Shown: positions 37,384-46,896 of the stretch, one piece after another
Position numbering within the stretch: position 1 is the stretch's first letter
Layout of the letters: every line of letters starts with the position of its first letter
From: Spirochaetota bacterium
GTDB lineage: Bacteria > Spirochaetota > UBA4802 > UBA5550
Assembly (NCBI GenBank): GCA_024276015.1
Contig: JAJRXZ010000028.1
Span: 1 to 64,000 of the forward strand
Direction of reading: 5' to 3'
DNA: 64,000 nucleotides
Notes under the pieces: model-generated
What the model was told of the DNA's origin: nothing
Databases searched by the model: none
Seen by the model: the letters and a program-made list of their open reading frames with translations, nothing else
Position numbers and translations under genes: made by a program

Positions 37384-39822
37384 TTATTCAATTTCTATAT
37401 AATAAGGCATAACATATAAAATTCCATTCATATTAAAGTAACCCGCCCCGATTTTCCGGAGAAATTTGTACATATAAGGGAACAGCAATATATCATAATC
37501 CTGCCGGATCAGGGAATTAAACAACAAAGTATGTTTTGGCAACTCTTTGATCCTGTAAGATCCGTCAATACCTCCTGCTAATCTTGCATATTCAACAGCG
37601 CTGCTTAAGCCTCCCATCTCATCTACAAGCTTATTATGTTCAGCCTGACTGCCGGTGAATATTCTCCCTTCCGTTACCGAAGGGATCTTATCATGCCTGA
37701 TATTTCTTCCGTACTCAACCCGCTTGCGGAATCTTTTATAGATAAAATCAATGCTTTTCCGAATAATTTTCTTTTCTCTATTACTCAGCTCCCTTGATTC
37801 TGAGAAAATATCGGCAAATTCGCTCATCTTAATAATCTCTTTCTTTATGCCAAGTTTATTATAAAGCTCCTTAAGGGATATCTTTCCAAAAACAACCCCA
37901 ACCGATCCTGTAATGGTCCCTCTGTTTGAGAATATTTTGTCCCCGGTGCATGCTATATAATAGCCTCCTGAAGCAGCTATATTACCGAATGAAAATACAA
38001 CCGGTTTGTTATATTTCTTCTTCAATTTTATCAGACTGTTCCACATATAGTCAGACGCAGCGGCAGAACCTCCTCCCGAAGATATTCGGATCACAATAGA
38101 TTTTATCGAATCGTGTCTGAAAGCATAATTAAGCAGTTTTTCATAAGTTGCATCGCCCATATTATCCAAATGCCTTGAGATTTTTGAATCGCCCCTGATA
38201 ATTGTACCTTTCACATAAATTACGGCTATTGACGGTTTTCTGCTCCACCCGTAATCTCTTTCCTTCTCCGATATATAATTGCTCAATTTAACAATTGAAA
38301 TATCTTCACCAATATCTTTGAGAGCATCTTCCGGATATTTTATATCATCAACATATTTCAAACTCTTAGCCTTCTCGGGGCCCATTATTCCCATCTGAAA
38401 TATTTTCTCTATTTCACTTCTGCCGAGATTCCTGTCTGAAGATATATCGCTCAAGTACTGCTCATTTATATCCTTAAGAAGCGACTCCAGGTTTTCTCTG
38501 GCTTCAGGAGACATGCCCTGTCTCGTAAAGGCTTCATTAAAGGATTTATACTTTCCGGCTCTGACAGATTCATATTTAATTCCCGCTTTTTCCAGCATGT
38601 CTTTAAAAAAATATATCTCTGCTTTAAGCCCCGTGAGGCTGAAAGTACTGTTAGGCGTAAAATATATTTTATCAGCCGCTGCTGCAAGGTAATACTCTTT
38701 ATTTCCCGGCGTTGTCATTATTGAATAAACTTTCTTTCCGGTCCTTCTGAAACTTTTCAGTTCTCTTCTCAATTCCTGGATCTGACCGAAACCAAGGCCC
38801 GCATCGTCAATACGGAGTATAATGCCCTCAATCGATTGGTCTGAAGCAGCCTTTTTCACTGCTCTTATTATATCCAGAAATACAATTTCGCGTTTTTCAA
38901 AGAAATCGGATATTTCATTTTCATTAATAATTCCTTTGATATTAATCCGTAACATATTTCTTTCTGATATAACTATTGCCCTGTTATGAATAGTATTCGG
39001 GACAGAGAACCCGGCGCCGAAATAATGCGGTGCTCCATCTCTGTTGTACGAAAAGTATGAATCAATTATCGGGGAAGATGCGCTGCCATATCTTAAATAG
39101 AAAGGCATTCTTATTCCAAAAAAATAGTTTTTCTCTTCATCCCATTTAAAAAGGAGTGAGATATCAGACAGAACTCTCGCCTCAAGCGAGTAACTATAGT
39201 TCATATCTCTGTATGATAGGCCTTCTCTTCCGGCAGCATCAAGAGAAAAAGTTATTCTCTCGGTAAAGGGTCTCAGGGATACCGAAAATATATTTTTTCT
39301 CTTTACAGGTTTTCCGCGTATGCGGGAATTAATATCCTGCACGGACAAACCGAAAGAGACATAACGATAGGGTCTGAAAAGTATGCCCGCTGTCCATGCT
39401 TTGTAATTGTCAAATAAAGGGTCCCTGCTGTTAGAAAAGGAATATCCCAAACCGAACCCAAATGTATCGTTAAAAAAAAATCCTCTGCTGACATTATAAA
39501 AATCGGTCTTAGCAGATATTAACTCCTTACCTTCTCCGTCCATCAGATAGTTATGCCGCGCATAGAAGAATGAAAGCCCCAGTATCTTTGCCATAAAAAA
39601 ATGGCTGCCTTCGCTATGATCCTTAAAACCCGCATATCTGTATGCCAGCAGAGAACTGCCATTAATATCGGCAAAAACAGGGTTGGCAAGAGGAGCAAAG
39701 GCGCTCCCTGAATAGCTTGCAGAACTTACATCCGGCGGCAAATATACGGGAGGTTCGTTTGCCCAAATACCCGACAGAGAAGATATTATCAGAATGATCA
39801 ATGTCAATTTGAAATGATCCAT
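37384..39822 (-). CDS. sppA: Signal peptide peptidase SppA fused to an N-terminal beta-barrel domain
   Basis: 812 aa. After a signal peptide (1-22) the first ~280 residues are beta-strand repeats rich in Tyr, Phe and Gly, ending in YFGAGFSVP, like an outer-membrane barrel. Two crotonase-like SppA domains follow: the catalytic Lys is in GKYKSFNEAF (about residue 425) and the Ser in IAASGGYYIACTG (about residue 615), as in long (67K) SppA. It should digest leftover signal peptides or other envelope peptides. It ends a two-gene unit with the 247-aa membrane protein. Confidence 0.85.
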   Translation of the reverse strand: MDHFKLTLIILIISSLSGIWANEPPVYLPPDVSSASYSGSAFAPLANPVFADINGSSLLAYRYAGFKDHSEGSHFFMAKILGLSFFYARHNYLMDGEGKELISAKTDFYNVSRGFFFNDTFGFGLGYSFSNSRDPLFDNYKAWTAGILFRPYRYVSFGLSVQDINSRIRGKPVKRKNIFSVSLRPFTERITFSLDAAGREGLSYRDMNYSYSLEARVLSDISLLFKWDEEKNYFFGIRMPFYLRYGSASSPIIDSYFSYNRDGAPHYFGAGFSVPNTIHNRAIVISERNMLRINIKGIINENEISDFFEKREIVFLDIIRAVKKAASDQSIEGIILRIDDAGLGFGQIQELRRELKSFRRTGKKVYSIMTTPGNKEYYLAAAADKIYFTPNSTFSLTGLKAEIYFFKDMLEKAGIKYESVRAGKYKSFNEAFTRQGMSPEARENLESLLKDINEQYLSDISSDRNLGRSEIEKIFQMGIMGPEKAKSLKYVDDIKYPEDALKDIGEDISIVKLSNYISEKERDYGWSRKPSIAVIYVKGTIIRGDSKISRHLDNMGDATYEKLLNYAFRHDSIKSIVIRISSGGGSAAASDYMWNSLIKLKKKYNKPVVFSFGNIAASGGYYIACTGDKIFSNRGTITGSVGVVFGKISLKELYNKLGIKKEIIKMSEFADIFSESRELSNREKKIIRKSIDFIYKRFRKRVEYGRNIRHDKIPSVTEGRIFTGSQAEHNKLVDEMGGLSSAVEYARLAGGIDGSYRIKELPKHTLLFNSLIRQDYDILLFPYMYKFLRKIGAGYFNMNGILYVMPYYIEIE

Positions 39823-39827
39823 TCCCG

Positions 39828-40568
39828 TTAAATAACCACCGGCGATGCATTATTGTCAAAGGGATTTGTTCTCATAGCCAGGGAAAAAAGGTAGGGGTAG
39901 TTGTTCTTCAGATGCTTCATATAATCAAGCCATTCGATTGCAAGAAGTTTATAAACTCTGACAATATCGCCTCTTAGATGCTCAATATCCGTATCAGGCA
40001 GTTTTTCTATTCTATGTCTTGCAGAAAGCTCTTCAATTAAATGAGTTACGGCCCATAAGAGATCGGTAAAGGTCTCATGTTCGTGAAGAGTAGGATTTTC
40101 AAGCAGGCGCAACAAGAATTCTCTGTTGCCTGAGAAAAGTTCTTTAAGATACTTAATATTCTGATGAGATATATTGTATTGGTAATTATAATTTTTAAGC
40201 AGCGTTTTCATGTTATCGAATTCTTTGGCAGTCCACTTGTTTGTTACTACTAATTTATCGATAATGGAATTAATATTCGGATCAAAAGCCGAAATATAAT
40301 CAAGAAGCCTGAAACCCATTTCGCTGAAATAAGTTCCTATTACCATCTTCAGTTTTTCCATCCTCTCATTTTTTTCTCTTCGGTTAAGCAGTTCATGGAT
40401 TATTATTGTTACAAGCAGGACTTCAATAAATACAAAAGCTATATCCCCTATAAGAAAAATAAAAATATGATGAGCATCTCTAAAAATTAAATAATGAATC
40501 AGATAAAAAATAATTGAGAAGATAATTAAAATGATTCCAAGAGATATCTCCCATTTGATCTTTTTCAT
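39828..40568 (-). CDS. Two-TM membrane protein of unknown function
   Basis: 246 aa from ATG 40568 (a TTG 12 bases earlier extends it). Two membrane spans (residues 8-30 and 40-60) are followed by a soluble helical part with a cytoplasmic region containing EHETFTDLLWAVTHLIEELSAR. The C-terminus is rich in Tyr/Asn (NNYPYLFSLAMRTNPF). The pattern of two TM helices then a helical domain occurs in several DUF families; none is assigned with confidence. It starts 5 bases before sppA and is likely cotranscribed. Confidence 0.6.
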   Translation of the reverse strand: MKKIKWEISLGIILIIFSIIFYLIHYLIFRDAHHIFIFLIGDIAFVFIEVLLVTIIIHELLNRREKNERMEKLKMVIGTYFSEMGFRLLDYISAFDPNINSIIDKLVVTNKWTAKEFDNMKTLLKNYNYQYNISHQNIKYLKELFSGNREFLLRLLENPTLHEHETFTDLLWAVTHLIEELSARHRIEKLPDTDIEHLRGDIVRVYKLLAIEWLDYMKHLKNNYPYLFSLAMRTNPFDNNASPVVI

Positions 40569-40706
40569 GACATTACTCAACTATACACAGTAAATTATAC
40601 TTACGCCTGAAAGCTATTACGTCAAGCAAAATTAGAGCGTAATCTGAATAATAATATTAAACTGTATGCAATAAAGATGATCTGAAAAACATCATCCGAA
40701 ATAACA

Positions 40707-42281
40707 CTAAATCTTAAAATATGCAATTACCTCTTTCATTTTTTTTGCATTATCATAGAGCATTTCAGACGTTGCAGACAGTTCTTCAGATGTTGCAGCA
40801 TTCTGCTGTGTTATTTCATTAAGCTGAATCATGCCGGAGTTGATCTGATCAACTCCTCTGCTCTGTTCTTCCGATGCAATTGTAATATTCTGAACAAGTT
40901 CGGCAGTTCGCATAATGCTGGGAAGGATTGTCTCAAACTGGCTGCCTGCAAACTGGGCAACATCCATGCCCGTTGATACTATTTCAACAATTTCTTTCAA
41001 AGCATTCTGACTTTTTTCAGCAAGTTTTCTTACTTCTCCGGCAACTACTGCAAAACCCTTTCCATGCTCGCCTGCTCTTGCAGCTTCTATTGCAGCATTA
41101 AGAGCAAGCAGATTAGTCTGATATGCAATTTCTTCAATCATACTGATTTTACCCGATATTTCTACCATTGAATTAACCGTCTCTTTAACAGCTTTGCTGC
41201 CCTTTAGGGCCTGTTCCGATGCAGAAGATGCGATCTTATCCGTTTCTTTTGAATTATCATAATTTTGCGAAATTGCAGATGCCATCTCCTCCATTGAGGA
41301 TGTAATCTCCTGAACATTTGCGGCCTGCTCGCTTGCACCGGAGGACTGAATTTGGGCAGATGATTTAATATCTTCGCTGGCGCTGATCACGCTGTTTGAC
41401 GATTCTTTAACTTTTTTAATAACATCCGTAAACCTTGAATTGAGCGAATTAACATAAAGCCCTATACTGCCAATTTCACTTCTGGTAAGCATAGGCACTG
41501 TCTTTAAATCAAAGTTTCCCGATTCCATATCTTCAAGAGCATTGATCGTCATATTGAAACCGGATTTTATTCCCGAAGAATACTCATAGAGCGCTGCAAA
41601 AATCGACATTACTGACAAAACACATATAAAGGTAAGGTGAAAAGCAACATTTGAAAATTCAACAGCATAAACGCTTGATAAAAAGAAAAAATAACCGAAT
41701 ATTACTGCAGGCAGAAGAGTAATGGAAACAACAATAGCCAATGTCCTTCTGTAAACACTGAATATTTCATAGGAATCACTGCTGAGATAAACTCCTCTTA
41801 CTGCCGGATCGCTTAAATATTCGGCAAGAAGGTTTTCTGAAGTAAAATAACTAAGTACGTAACTTACAGGAATACTTATTATGGGAACCAGAAACAGCGG
41901 CATAATTTCAATAACCGATAGATCAAAAGTAGATAATAACAATACTATTACTATAGCAATGCCCACACCCCATCTAATACAGACATTTATTCCTTCAAAT
42001 CTCGGATAATTAATGAGTTTCAGTTTTAATTCAGCCATATCAGCATTGGGATCCTTAAATTCAGATAGTATTGACTTTAATTTGAAATATCTGATAACAG
42101 TTACTATAGAAAGTACAAATAATGCGGCTGCACCGGCATAAACTATCATGTAAACAAGTTTATCACTATCATATCTGCCTGCTATATATACAAAGTATAC
42201 CGACAAGGGGACAACAATTCCGTTTGTGTAAAATTCCAATCTCAGTGTAAGTTTGGTCACAAACTTTCCGGGTGACGTCAT
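40707..42281 (-). CDS. Methyl-accepting chemotaxis protein with multi-span N-terminal sensor
   Basis: 524 aa. Six hydrophobic segments fill residues 10-235, so the sensor is polytopic rather than a simple periplasmic domain; a HAMP-like linker (about 235-275) and the conserved signalling tip [25 protein letters not shown] in part follow. The C-terminal half is nearly identical in style to the other chemoreceptor here, which fits a common CheA/CheW array. It may sense membrane or redox state. A GGAGG ribosome site precedes the ATG. Confidence 0.93.
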   Translation of the reverse strand: MTSPGKFVTKLTLRLEFYTNGIVVPLSVYFVYIAGRYDSDKLVYMIVYAGAAALFVLSIVTVIRYFKLKSILSEFKDPNADMAELKLKLINYPRFEGINVCIRWGVGIAIVIVLLLSTFDLSVIEIMPLFLVPIISIPVSYVLSYFTSENLLAEYLSDPAVRGVYLSSDSYEIFSVYRRTLAIVVSITLLPAVIFGYFFFLSSVYAVEFSNVAFHLTFICVLSVMSIFAALYEYSSGIKSGFNMTINALEDMESGNFDLKTVPMLTRSEIGSIGLYVNSLNSRFTDVIKKVKESSNSVISASEDIKSSAQIQSSGASEQAANVQEITSSMEEMASAISQNYDNSKETDKIASSASEQALKGSKAVKETVNSMVEISGKISMIEEIAYQTNLLALNAAIEAARAGEHGKGFAVVAGEVRKLAEKSQNALKEIVEIVSTGMDVAQFAGSQFETILPSIMRTAELVQNITIASEEQSRGVDQINSGMIQLNEITQQNAATSEELSATSEMLYDNAKKMKEVIAYFKI

Positions 42282-42454
42282 GATTAAGATCCTCCGATTT
42301 CAATAGTATAAAATGATTTTAGGTATTACTGCCTATGCTTTCAATAATAGGCATTTATTTATGACATGTCAAATTATATAAAGAGTATTTTATTATGGCC
42401 CCTGAATTCGGGGTATTGTATATTTTGCATAACAATAAATTTATTGATCATAAG

Positions 42455-42575
42455 ATCAACTCAATGGGCCAAGTATCCAAAAAAGACTTCGGCAGAATAA
42501 TGGGAGAGCTTATGTAATAACTTAAAGGAAAAGCAGACGGAGCTGTAGTAAAGACCAGACTTTCTCAAAGGCGCT
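42455..42575 (+). pseudogene. C-terminal remnant of a GatB/YqeY-family gene
   Basis: The frame from 42455 encodes INSMGQVSKKDFGRIMGELM, then TAA TAA, then LKGKADGAVVK. Intact YqeY proteins end with a similar stretch (MGKVMKALM, then KLKGRADG and so on), and the same residues are present after the two stop codons in the same frame. Only the C-terminal ~40 codons remain. The 5' part is lost and the piece ends in the 3' end of the convergent gene at 42565. It is not expected to be expressed. Confidence 0.65.
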
Positions 42576-42846
42576 GCTCAAGACTCATCTTTTCCGGTTC
42601 GCAGAGAAGCTCGGGGTTCACTGAAACCTGACCGCACTTTGTACATTTATACCTTTTGTTATGTTTATCGTGTTTGCATTTTCCGACAGGGGAAGTATGT
42701 TCAATACCGCACCAGTCTGCTTTAGTTCCCATGCCCTGTACCTTGCACACTCCGTCCGAAGATAATGAGACTGCGCCGCAGATTGCGCAGATATATGCCT
42801 TTGTGCTTGCAGGCAGCTGCGCATGTATATTTTTTTTAATAGTCAT
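42565..42846 (-). CDS. Cys-rich zinc-ribbon-like hypothetical protein (93 aa)
   Basis: Two Cys pairs, CAIC (about residues 20-23) and CTKC (about residues 68-71), plus further Cys in DGVCKVQ, DWCGIE and GKCKHDK, and a final C in LLCEPEK, suggest one or two zinc ribbons. The spacing does not match rubredoxin. The rest is hydrophilic. It overlaps the yqeY remnant on the opposite strand. No operon partner. No family recognised. Confidence 0.6.
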   Translation of the reverse strand: MTIKKNIHAQLPASTKAYICAICGAVSLSSDGVCKVQGMGTKADWCGIEHTSPVGKCKHDKHNKRYKCTKCGQVSVNPELLCEPEKMSLEQRL

Positions 42847-42999
42847 CTAATTACCCGCATTATTATTTTACAATTTTTTTATAAATAAGTTATGACAATA
42901 TGATGTCAAGAAATATATTCATTTTCGGCCATCCCATCAACCGGAGAATATCCTTAACAATTATATCTGATTAGTATAATAAGACAGTGCAATTTAAGC

Positions 43000-43626
43000 T
43001 CACTGTAAAAAATTATGCTCAATATCCTGTTTAATTATATGAAAAATATCGTCAACGGAATTTGATCCGTCTATTATTTTAAACCTGTCATTGCATATTG
43101 ACATATATATTTCGCGCACTTTTGACAGGAATGAAATTTTTTCGAAGAGCTCTTTTCCCCCTCTCTTATTTCTTCCGGATATTCTTTCAATGGCAATACG
43201 GGGATCCAGATCAATAAAGTAAATGCGGTGCGGTTCCGGAAACTTTTCTCTGTTATCCTGCAGAATTTTCTCCGGCGAAAGCCCCATTGCTCCCTGATAA
43301 GCTGCATTGGAGTAATAATATCTGTCAAGTATTACGGAAATGCTGTTATTAATATTAGGCAGAATATTTTTTGAAACATCGTCTTCTCTGTCAAGAATAA
43401 ACAGCCTGAGCATCTCTTCAGCGTAAGGCATATTTTTGTCTTCCAGTATATTCCTGATCTTTTTTCCCCATACTCCTTCCGAAGGCTCAGCAAAGGATAC
43501 TGCCGGTATTTCGTTTAATCTGAAATAATCGCATAACAATTCCGCCTGCGTCGATTTTCCGGAACCATCAATACCTTCAAATACAATAAAAAGAGGCAGC
43601 CGGAGATTTTTAATCTCTTCTTTCAT
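43000..43626 (-). CDS. tmk: Thymidylate kinase
   Basis: 208 aa. The P-loop is FEGIDGSGKSTQAELL (about residues 17-32). DRYYYSNAAYQG (about residue 100) carries the conserved Asp-Arg-Tyr, and GRNKRGGKELFEK is the LID region. The enzyme phosphorylates dTMP to dTDP. It lies one base downstream of the EI24-domain gene in a minus-strand operon with sua5 and tadA. Confidence 0.95.
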   Translation of the reverse strand: MKEEIKNLRLPLFIVFEGIDGSGKSTQAELLCDYFRLNEIPAVSFAEPSEGVWGKKIRNILEDKNMPYAEEMLRLFILDREDDVSKNILPNINNSISVILDRYYYSNAAYQGAMGLSPEKILQDNREKFPEPHRIYFIDLDPRIAIERISGRNKRGGKELFEKISFLSKVREIYMSICNDRFKIIDGSNSVDDIFHIIKQDIEHNFLQ

Positions 43627-43627
43627 T

Positions 43628-44416
43628 TTATTGGGACTGAATAACCGGTTTAATATCTTCTATGAAAACCGTTGTGGCTCCGATTACGGCAAGATTCAAT
43701 CCCAGGTATCCCAGAATGGGAACCAGTGAGATCAGGAAGAATGCCATTCCCACACCCGTGACTGAAAACTTAAACTTGAAGGCGATCTTTAACTTTTCAC
43801 TGAAATTAAATCTTCTTCTCTCAAGCGGAAAATCGAAAAACTGAAATCCCAAGAAAAAAGCCGTTGATATAAAATTTAATGCGGAATAGATAACACTCCC
43901 TGCCGCAGGCACAAGGTTTACAGCAAAGAGTAATATATTTACTATTGCCAGCAGACAAAAGAGTTTCACAATATTCATGGCAATTCTCTTCATGTCGGAT
44001 AAAAACGCCGGCAGGGAAAAATCCTCGCTGAAATCTGCGCCCCATATTATCTCTTCTGCTTTTAAAGAAAGAATATCGTTAAAGGGCGCAGTAATAATGC
44101 TTCCAACAACGGAATACAGGAGTATTGTAATGAGAGCAAGCATGGCAAAGATAACCGGGCCCGCAATAAATCTTAAAAATTTAAGGTACCATGCATCACC
44201 GGCAAACATACCGGTGAGCCAAGGCTCAAGATGCGTATATGACAAATAAAAAATTGAAGTCAAAACAACAATATTTATAAGAAAAGGAATAATAAAATAT
44301 TTTATTAAACTTTTATTCTCCTTTACCAGCCTGATAGACATGAAAACCGACGTGAAACCTTTAACTGCCGAATCACGGCCTTTGCTCTTCTTTTTAAATA
44401 TTTCTCTGCCTTTCAT
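43628..44416 (-). CDS. EI24/CysZ-family membrane protein
   Basis: 262 aa with a short basic N-terminus (KKKSKGRDSAVKGF), then about six hydrophobic spans. SVVGSIITAPFNDILSLKAEEI is the EI24/CysZ landmark after the third span. CysZ moves sulfate across the inner membrane; other EI24 proteins have unknown roles. No sulfate-assimilation gene lies nearby, so the sulfate assignment is not supported here. It starts 18 bases after the sua5 stop and ends one base before tmk. Confidence 0.82.
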   Translation of the reverse strand: MKGREIFKKKSKGRDSAVKGFTSVFMSIRLVKENKSLIKYFIIPFLINIVVLTSIFYLSYTHLEPWLTGMFAGDAWYLKFLRFIAGPVIFAMLALITILLYSVVGSIITAPFNDILSLKAEEIIWGADFSEDFSLPAFLSDMKRIAMNIVKLFCLLAIVNILLFAVNLVPAAGSVIYSALNFISTAFFLGFQFFDFPLERRRFNFSEKLKIAFKFKFSVTGVGMAFFLISLVPILGYLGLNLAVIGATTVFIEDIKPVIQSQ

Positions 44417-44434
44417 TTTTATATCTTTACCCTG

Positions 44435-45388
44435 TTATTTTTTTGAAGCTTTTCTAAGCCTGTCCATAATGGCAATGCCCGGACCCTTTTCCGGAACAGC
44501 TTCCGCAATTATAACCGAACAGTTCATTTTGTCAAGCCTGTGAAGCGAGGAAAAAAGATTTGAAGCAGCTTCGGTCAGATCTCCATTCTCAGATAAAATT
44601 TCCGCTCTCTCTTTCGGATAATCTCCTTCAGGGGATCTGTACAGAAGAAAGCAGGCCTCCTCTTCATCGAACCGTATTTTATCCTCAATTCTGATTTTTG
44701 TTTCCGGTGAATAGTGATAGGGCAGTTGTCCCGGAGAAGAAGGGATATCAGTCATATTTCTATTTATCATTATCTTTCCCGTTATTTCTTCTATTGCTTC
44801 AACGGGAATTCCGCCCGGCCTTAGAAGGGCGTATCCCCTGTCTGAGATCATGAGTATTGTCGATTCTATCCCCACTCTGCATTCGCCGCCGTCAATAATT
44901 ATGTCAACCTCATCTCCAAGCCGGTCAAGAACATGCTCGGCCTTTGTGGGGCTTAAATAACCGAATGGATTGGCGCTTGGTGCAGCGAGAGGCGTTCCCG
45001 ATCTCTCTATTAATTCAATGGCAATTTTATGATCAGGCATCCTGCAGGCAACAGTATCAAGACCGGAAGTAACAATATAAGGGATAATATGAGATTTTTG
45101 CAATACAAGAGTTAAGGGGCCGGGCCAGAACCGTTCTGTAAGCTCAATTATTTTACTATTTGTTTCAGAAGATACCTGCTGAAGCTGTTCTTTATCCGCT
45201 ATATGAACAATTAAGGGATCAAAAAAGGGACGTCTCTTTGCTTCAAAAATTTTTGCAACCGCTGCCGGATTTAAGGCATCTGCGCCCAGTCCGTAAACCG
45301 TTTCTGTGGGGAAAGCGATTATATCTCCCCTTTTGATTCCGGCTGCAGCTCTTTCCAAATTCTCGTCTGTTGGAGCATATATGGGCAC
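44435..45388 (-). CDS. L-threonylcarbamoyladenylate synthase (Sua5-type)
   Basis: 317 aa, two-domain Sua5 form. The YrdC domain carries RGDIIAFPTETVYGLGADAL (about residues 19-38) and AAPSANPFG; the C-terminal Sua5 domain starts GQLPYHYSPETKIRI. The enzyme makes threonylcarbamoyl-AMP for the universal t6A37 tRNA modification. The start codon is GTG. It lies in the order tadA-sua5-EI24-tmk, all on the minus strand with short gaps. Confidence 0.93.
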   Translation of the reverse strand: MPIYAPTDENLERAAAGIKRGDIIAFPTETVYGLGADALNPAAVAKIFEAKRRPFFDPLIVHIADKEQLQQVSSETNSKIIELTERFWPGPLTLVLQKSHIIPYIVTSGLDTVACRMPDHKIAIELIERSGTPLAAPSANPFGYLSPTKAEHVLDRLGDEVDIIIDGGECRVGIESTILMISDRGYALLRPGGIPVEAIEEITGKIMINRNMTDIPSSPGQLPYHYSPETKIRIEDKIRFDEEEACFLLYRSPEGDYPKERAEILSENGDLTEAASNLFSSLHRLDKMNCSVIIAEAVPEKGPGIAIMDRLRKASKK

Positions 45389-45430
45389 GGCCTTACCTGT
45401 AAGTTAAAATATCATCTGTAAGTTTCATTC

Positions 45431-45880
45431 TTACTTTCTTTTATTTTTAAAAAATTCTTTTAACAATCTTTCCGATTCCGCCTCAAGAAGTCCGAATTCA
45501 ATATGAGGCACATGGTTCAGCAAATTGTTTCCGCAAACATTTAAAACCGTTCCGCAGGCTCCGTATTTACGATCGCGCACTCCTATAATTACTTTTGAAA
45601 TTCTGGAATGGACGATAGCTCCGGCGCACATTGCGCATGGTTCCTTTGTGACATAAAGTTCGCAGTCAATAAGCCTCTCATTGTTAAAATATGCCGAAGC
45701 TTCATCAATAACGATCATCTCTGCGTGTTTCAGAGAATTCTTCATCTTCCTGTTTAGATTATGCGCCGACGAGATGATCTTATTGTTCATCACAATTACG
45801 GCTCCAACAGGAACTTCATCCATGGCAAAGGCCTTATGAGCTTCTGCAAGTGCAGCTTTCATAATATCATCACTGCTCAT
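45431..45880 (-). CDS. tadA: tRNA adenosine(34) deaminase
   Basis: 149 aa. The deaminase zinc site is HAEMIVIDEA (His and catalytic Glu, about residue 51) and PCAMCAGAIVHSRI (two Cys, about residue 82). MDEVPVGAVIV at the N-terminus is typical of TadA. It converts A34 to inosine in tRNA-Arg. It lies 42 bases upstream of sua5 in the same operon and about 111 bases after the nitroreductase gene. Confidence 0.95.
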   Translation of the reverse strand: MSSDDIMKAALAEAHKAFAMDEVPVGAVIVMNNKIISSAHNLNRKMKNSLKHAEMIVIDEASAYFNNERLIDCELYVTKEPCAMCAGAIVHSRISKVIIGVRDRKYGACGTVLNVCGNNLLNHVPHIEFGLLEAESERLLKEFFKNKRK

Positions 45881-45991
45881 ATAGATATCTTCCGGTCACT
45901 ATTATATAGAACATCGGTTCTTCACATAAACTTACCCTGTGCCGGAGATGTCATCACTTTTTTTAAAAAATCCCTTAAAATCTTTAGAATA

Positions 45992-46567
45992 TCACAGCTT
46001 AAGTATCAGGTCATCAAGAGACCTCTTTGGAACATGATGATTCCGATCCTTATCTCTCCAGTATCTGATATCTCCGTCTTCGCCAAGCTCTTCAATAATA
46101 ACATTCTCCTTCGGTTTACCGAGAGCAATGACAAGCATGATCTCATATCTATCAGGAATTTTTAAAGCATTTCTCAACCCGTCTCTGTTAATTGCGCCGA
46201 TCATGCACCCGCCTAATCCCTTTTCAGCTGCGCCAAGAAGCATACTCTGGGCAGCAATACTGTGATCCCATATTATATTCTTTGATATTTCATTATCTCC
46301 CAGTATAACAATATACGCAGAGGGTCTTTCTCCTTCTTCGGGGCCGGGCCAGTCTTTTAAATAACCTGCCCATGCAATGTTTGCAAAAATGCGGCCGTTC
46401 ATTTCGTCACTGTCGGACAGAATATATTTCAGAGGCTGAAGATTTGACGCCGAAGGGGACAACCTTGCCAATTCAACAAGCTCCCTCAGAAGATCATGAT
46501 CAATTTTATGCTCCTGATAAAATCTTCTGTAACTTCTGCTCTTCCTGATTAAATCATTAAAATCCAT
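45992..46567 (-). CDS. Nitroreductase-family flavoprotein
   Basis: 191 aa from the ATG at 46567, chosen because GGGAG lies 8 bases before it; the frame also has an ATG at 46582. RSYRRFYQ near the N-terminus, LARLSPSASNLQPLKYI (FMN phosphate-binding) and GLGGCMIGAINRDGL are the family markers. These enzymes reduce quinones or nitro compounds with NAD(P)H. A promoter lies at 46630-46658 on the same strand. Confidence 0.88.
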   Translation of the reverse strand: MDFNDLIRKSRSYRRFYQEHKIDHDLLRELVELARLSPSASNLQPLKYILSDSDEMNGRIFANIAWAGYLKDWPGPEEGERPSAYIVILGDNEISKNIIWDHSIAAQSMLLGAAEKGLGGCMIGAINRDGLRNALKIPDRYEIMLVIALGKPKENVIIEELGEDGDIRYWRDKDRNHHVPKRSLDDLILKL

Positions 46568-46614
46568 TTTAAATTCTCCCATTAATCTTAATATAAGATC
46601 CCATTCCTATATAT

Positions 46615-46680
46615 ATTCCGGATCTGTGAGAAATATGGGGAAAACATTATTTTGTCAAGCGCCTTAACTTATTCTTGCCC
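46615..46680 (-). repeat. Shared promoter-region repeat, copy 1
   Basis: Read on the minus strand this segment begins TAAGTTAAGG and ends at ATCCGGAAT; it is about 75 percent identical over about 65 bases to 55595-55660. It contains TTGACA (46653-46658), a 17-base spacer and TATTTC (46630-46635). It lies upstream of the nitroreductase gene and overlaps the 3' end of the EamA remnant. Confidence 0.65.
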
Positions 46681-46895
46681 GCCAAATCTGCCATAACTTC
46701 TGCCTGCAGCAATCCATGTTCCTGACAGAATTAAACCGAAAAGGGCAATACTCTGAAATGAAATCGATTCGCCAAGGATCAAGGCAGCGTAAAATATTGA
46801 CAAAGCTTTCCCCGCAGGAGAAGCATAAAAGATCCTCTTTGTACTGAAAATAAAATATAATTAGCAGAAACCCGGCGCCGATCAACTCTGTGACA
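46669..46895 (-). pseudogene. Frameshifted C-terminal remnant of an EamA/DMT transporter
   Basis: On the minus strand a frame starts [20 protein letters not shown] (46895 downwards); after a shift near 46830 the other frame reads SPAGKALSIFYAALILGESI, then ALFGLILSGTWIAA, and stops at TAA 46669-46671. The second part matches the conserved end of EamA transporters: the proline after the loop, LGE, then the last helix. About 75 codons remain of about 290 and there is no start. It directly abuts the guaB stop at 46897. Confidence 0.65.
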
Positions 46896-46896
46896 A

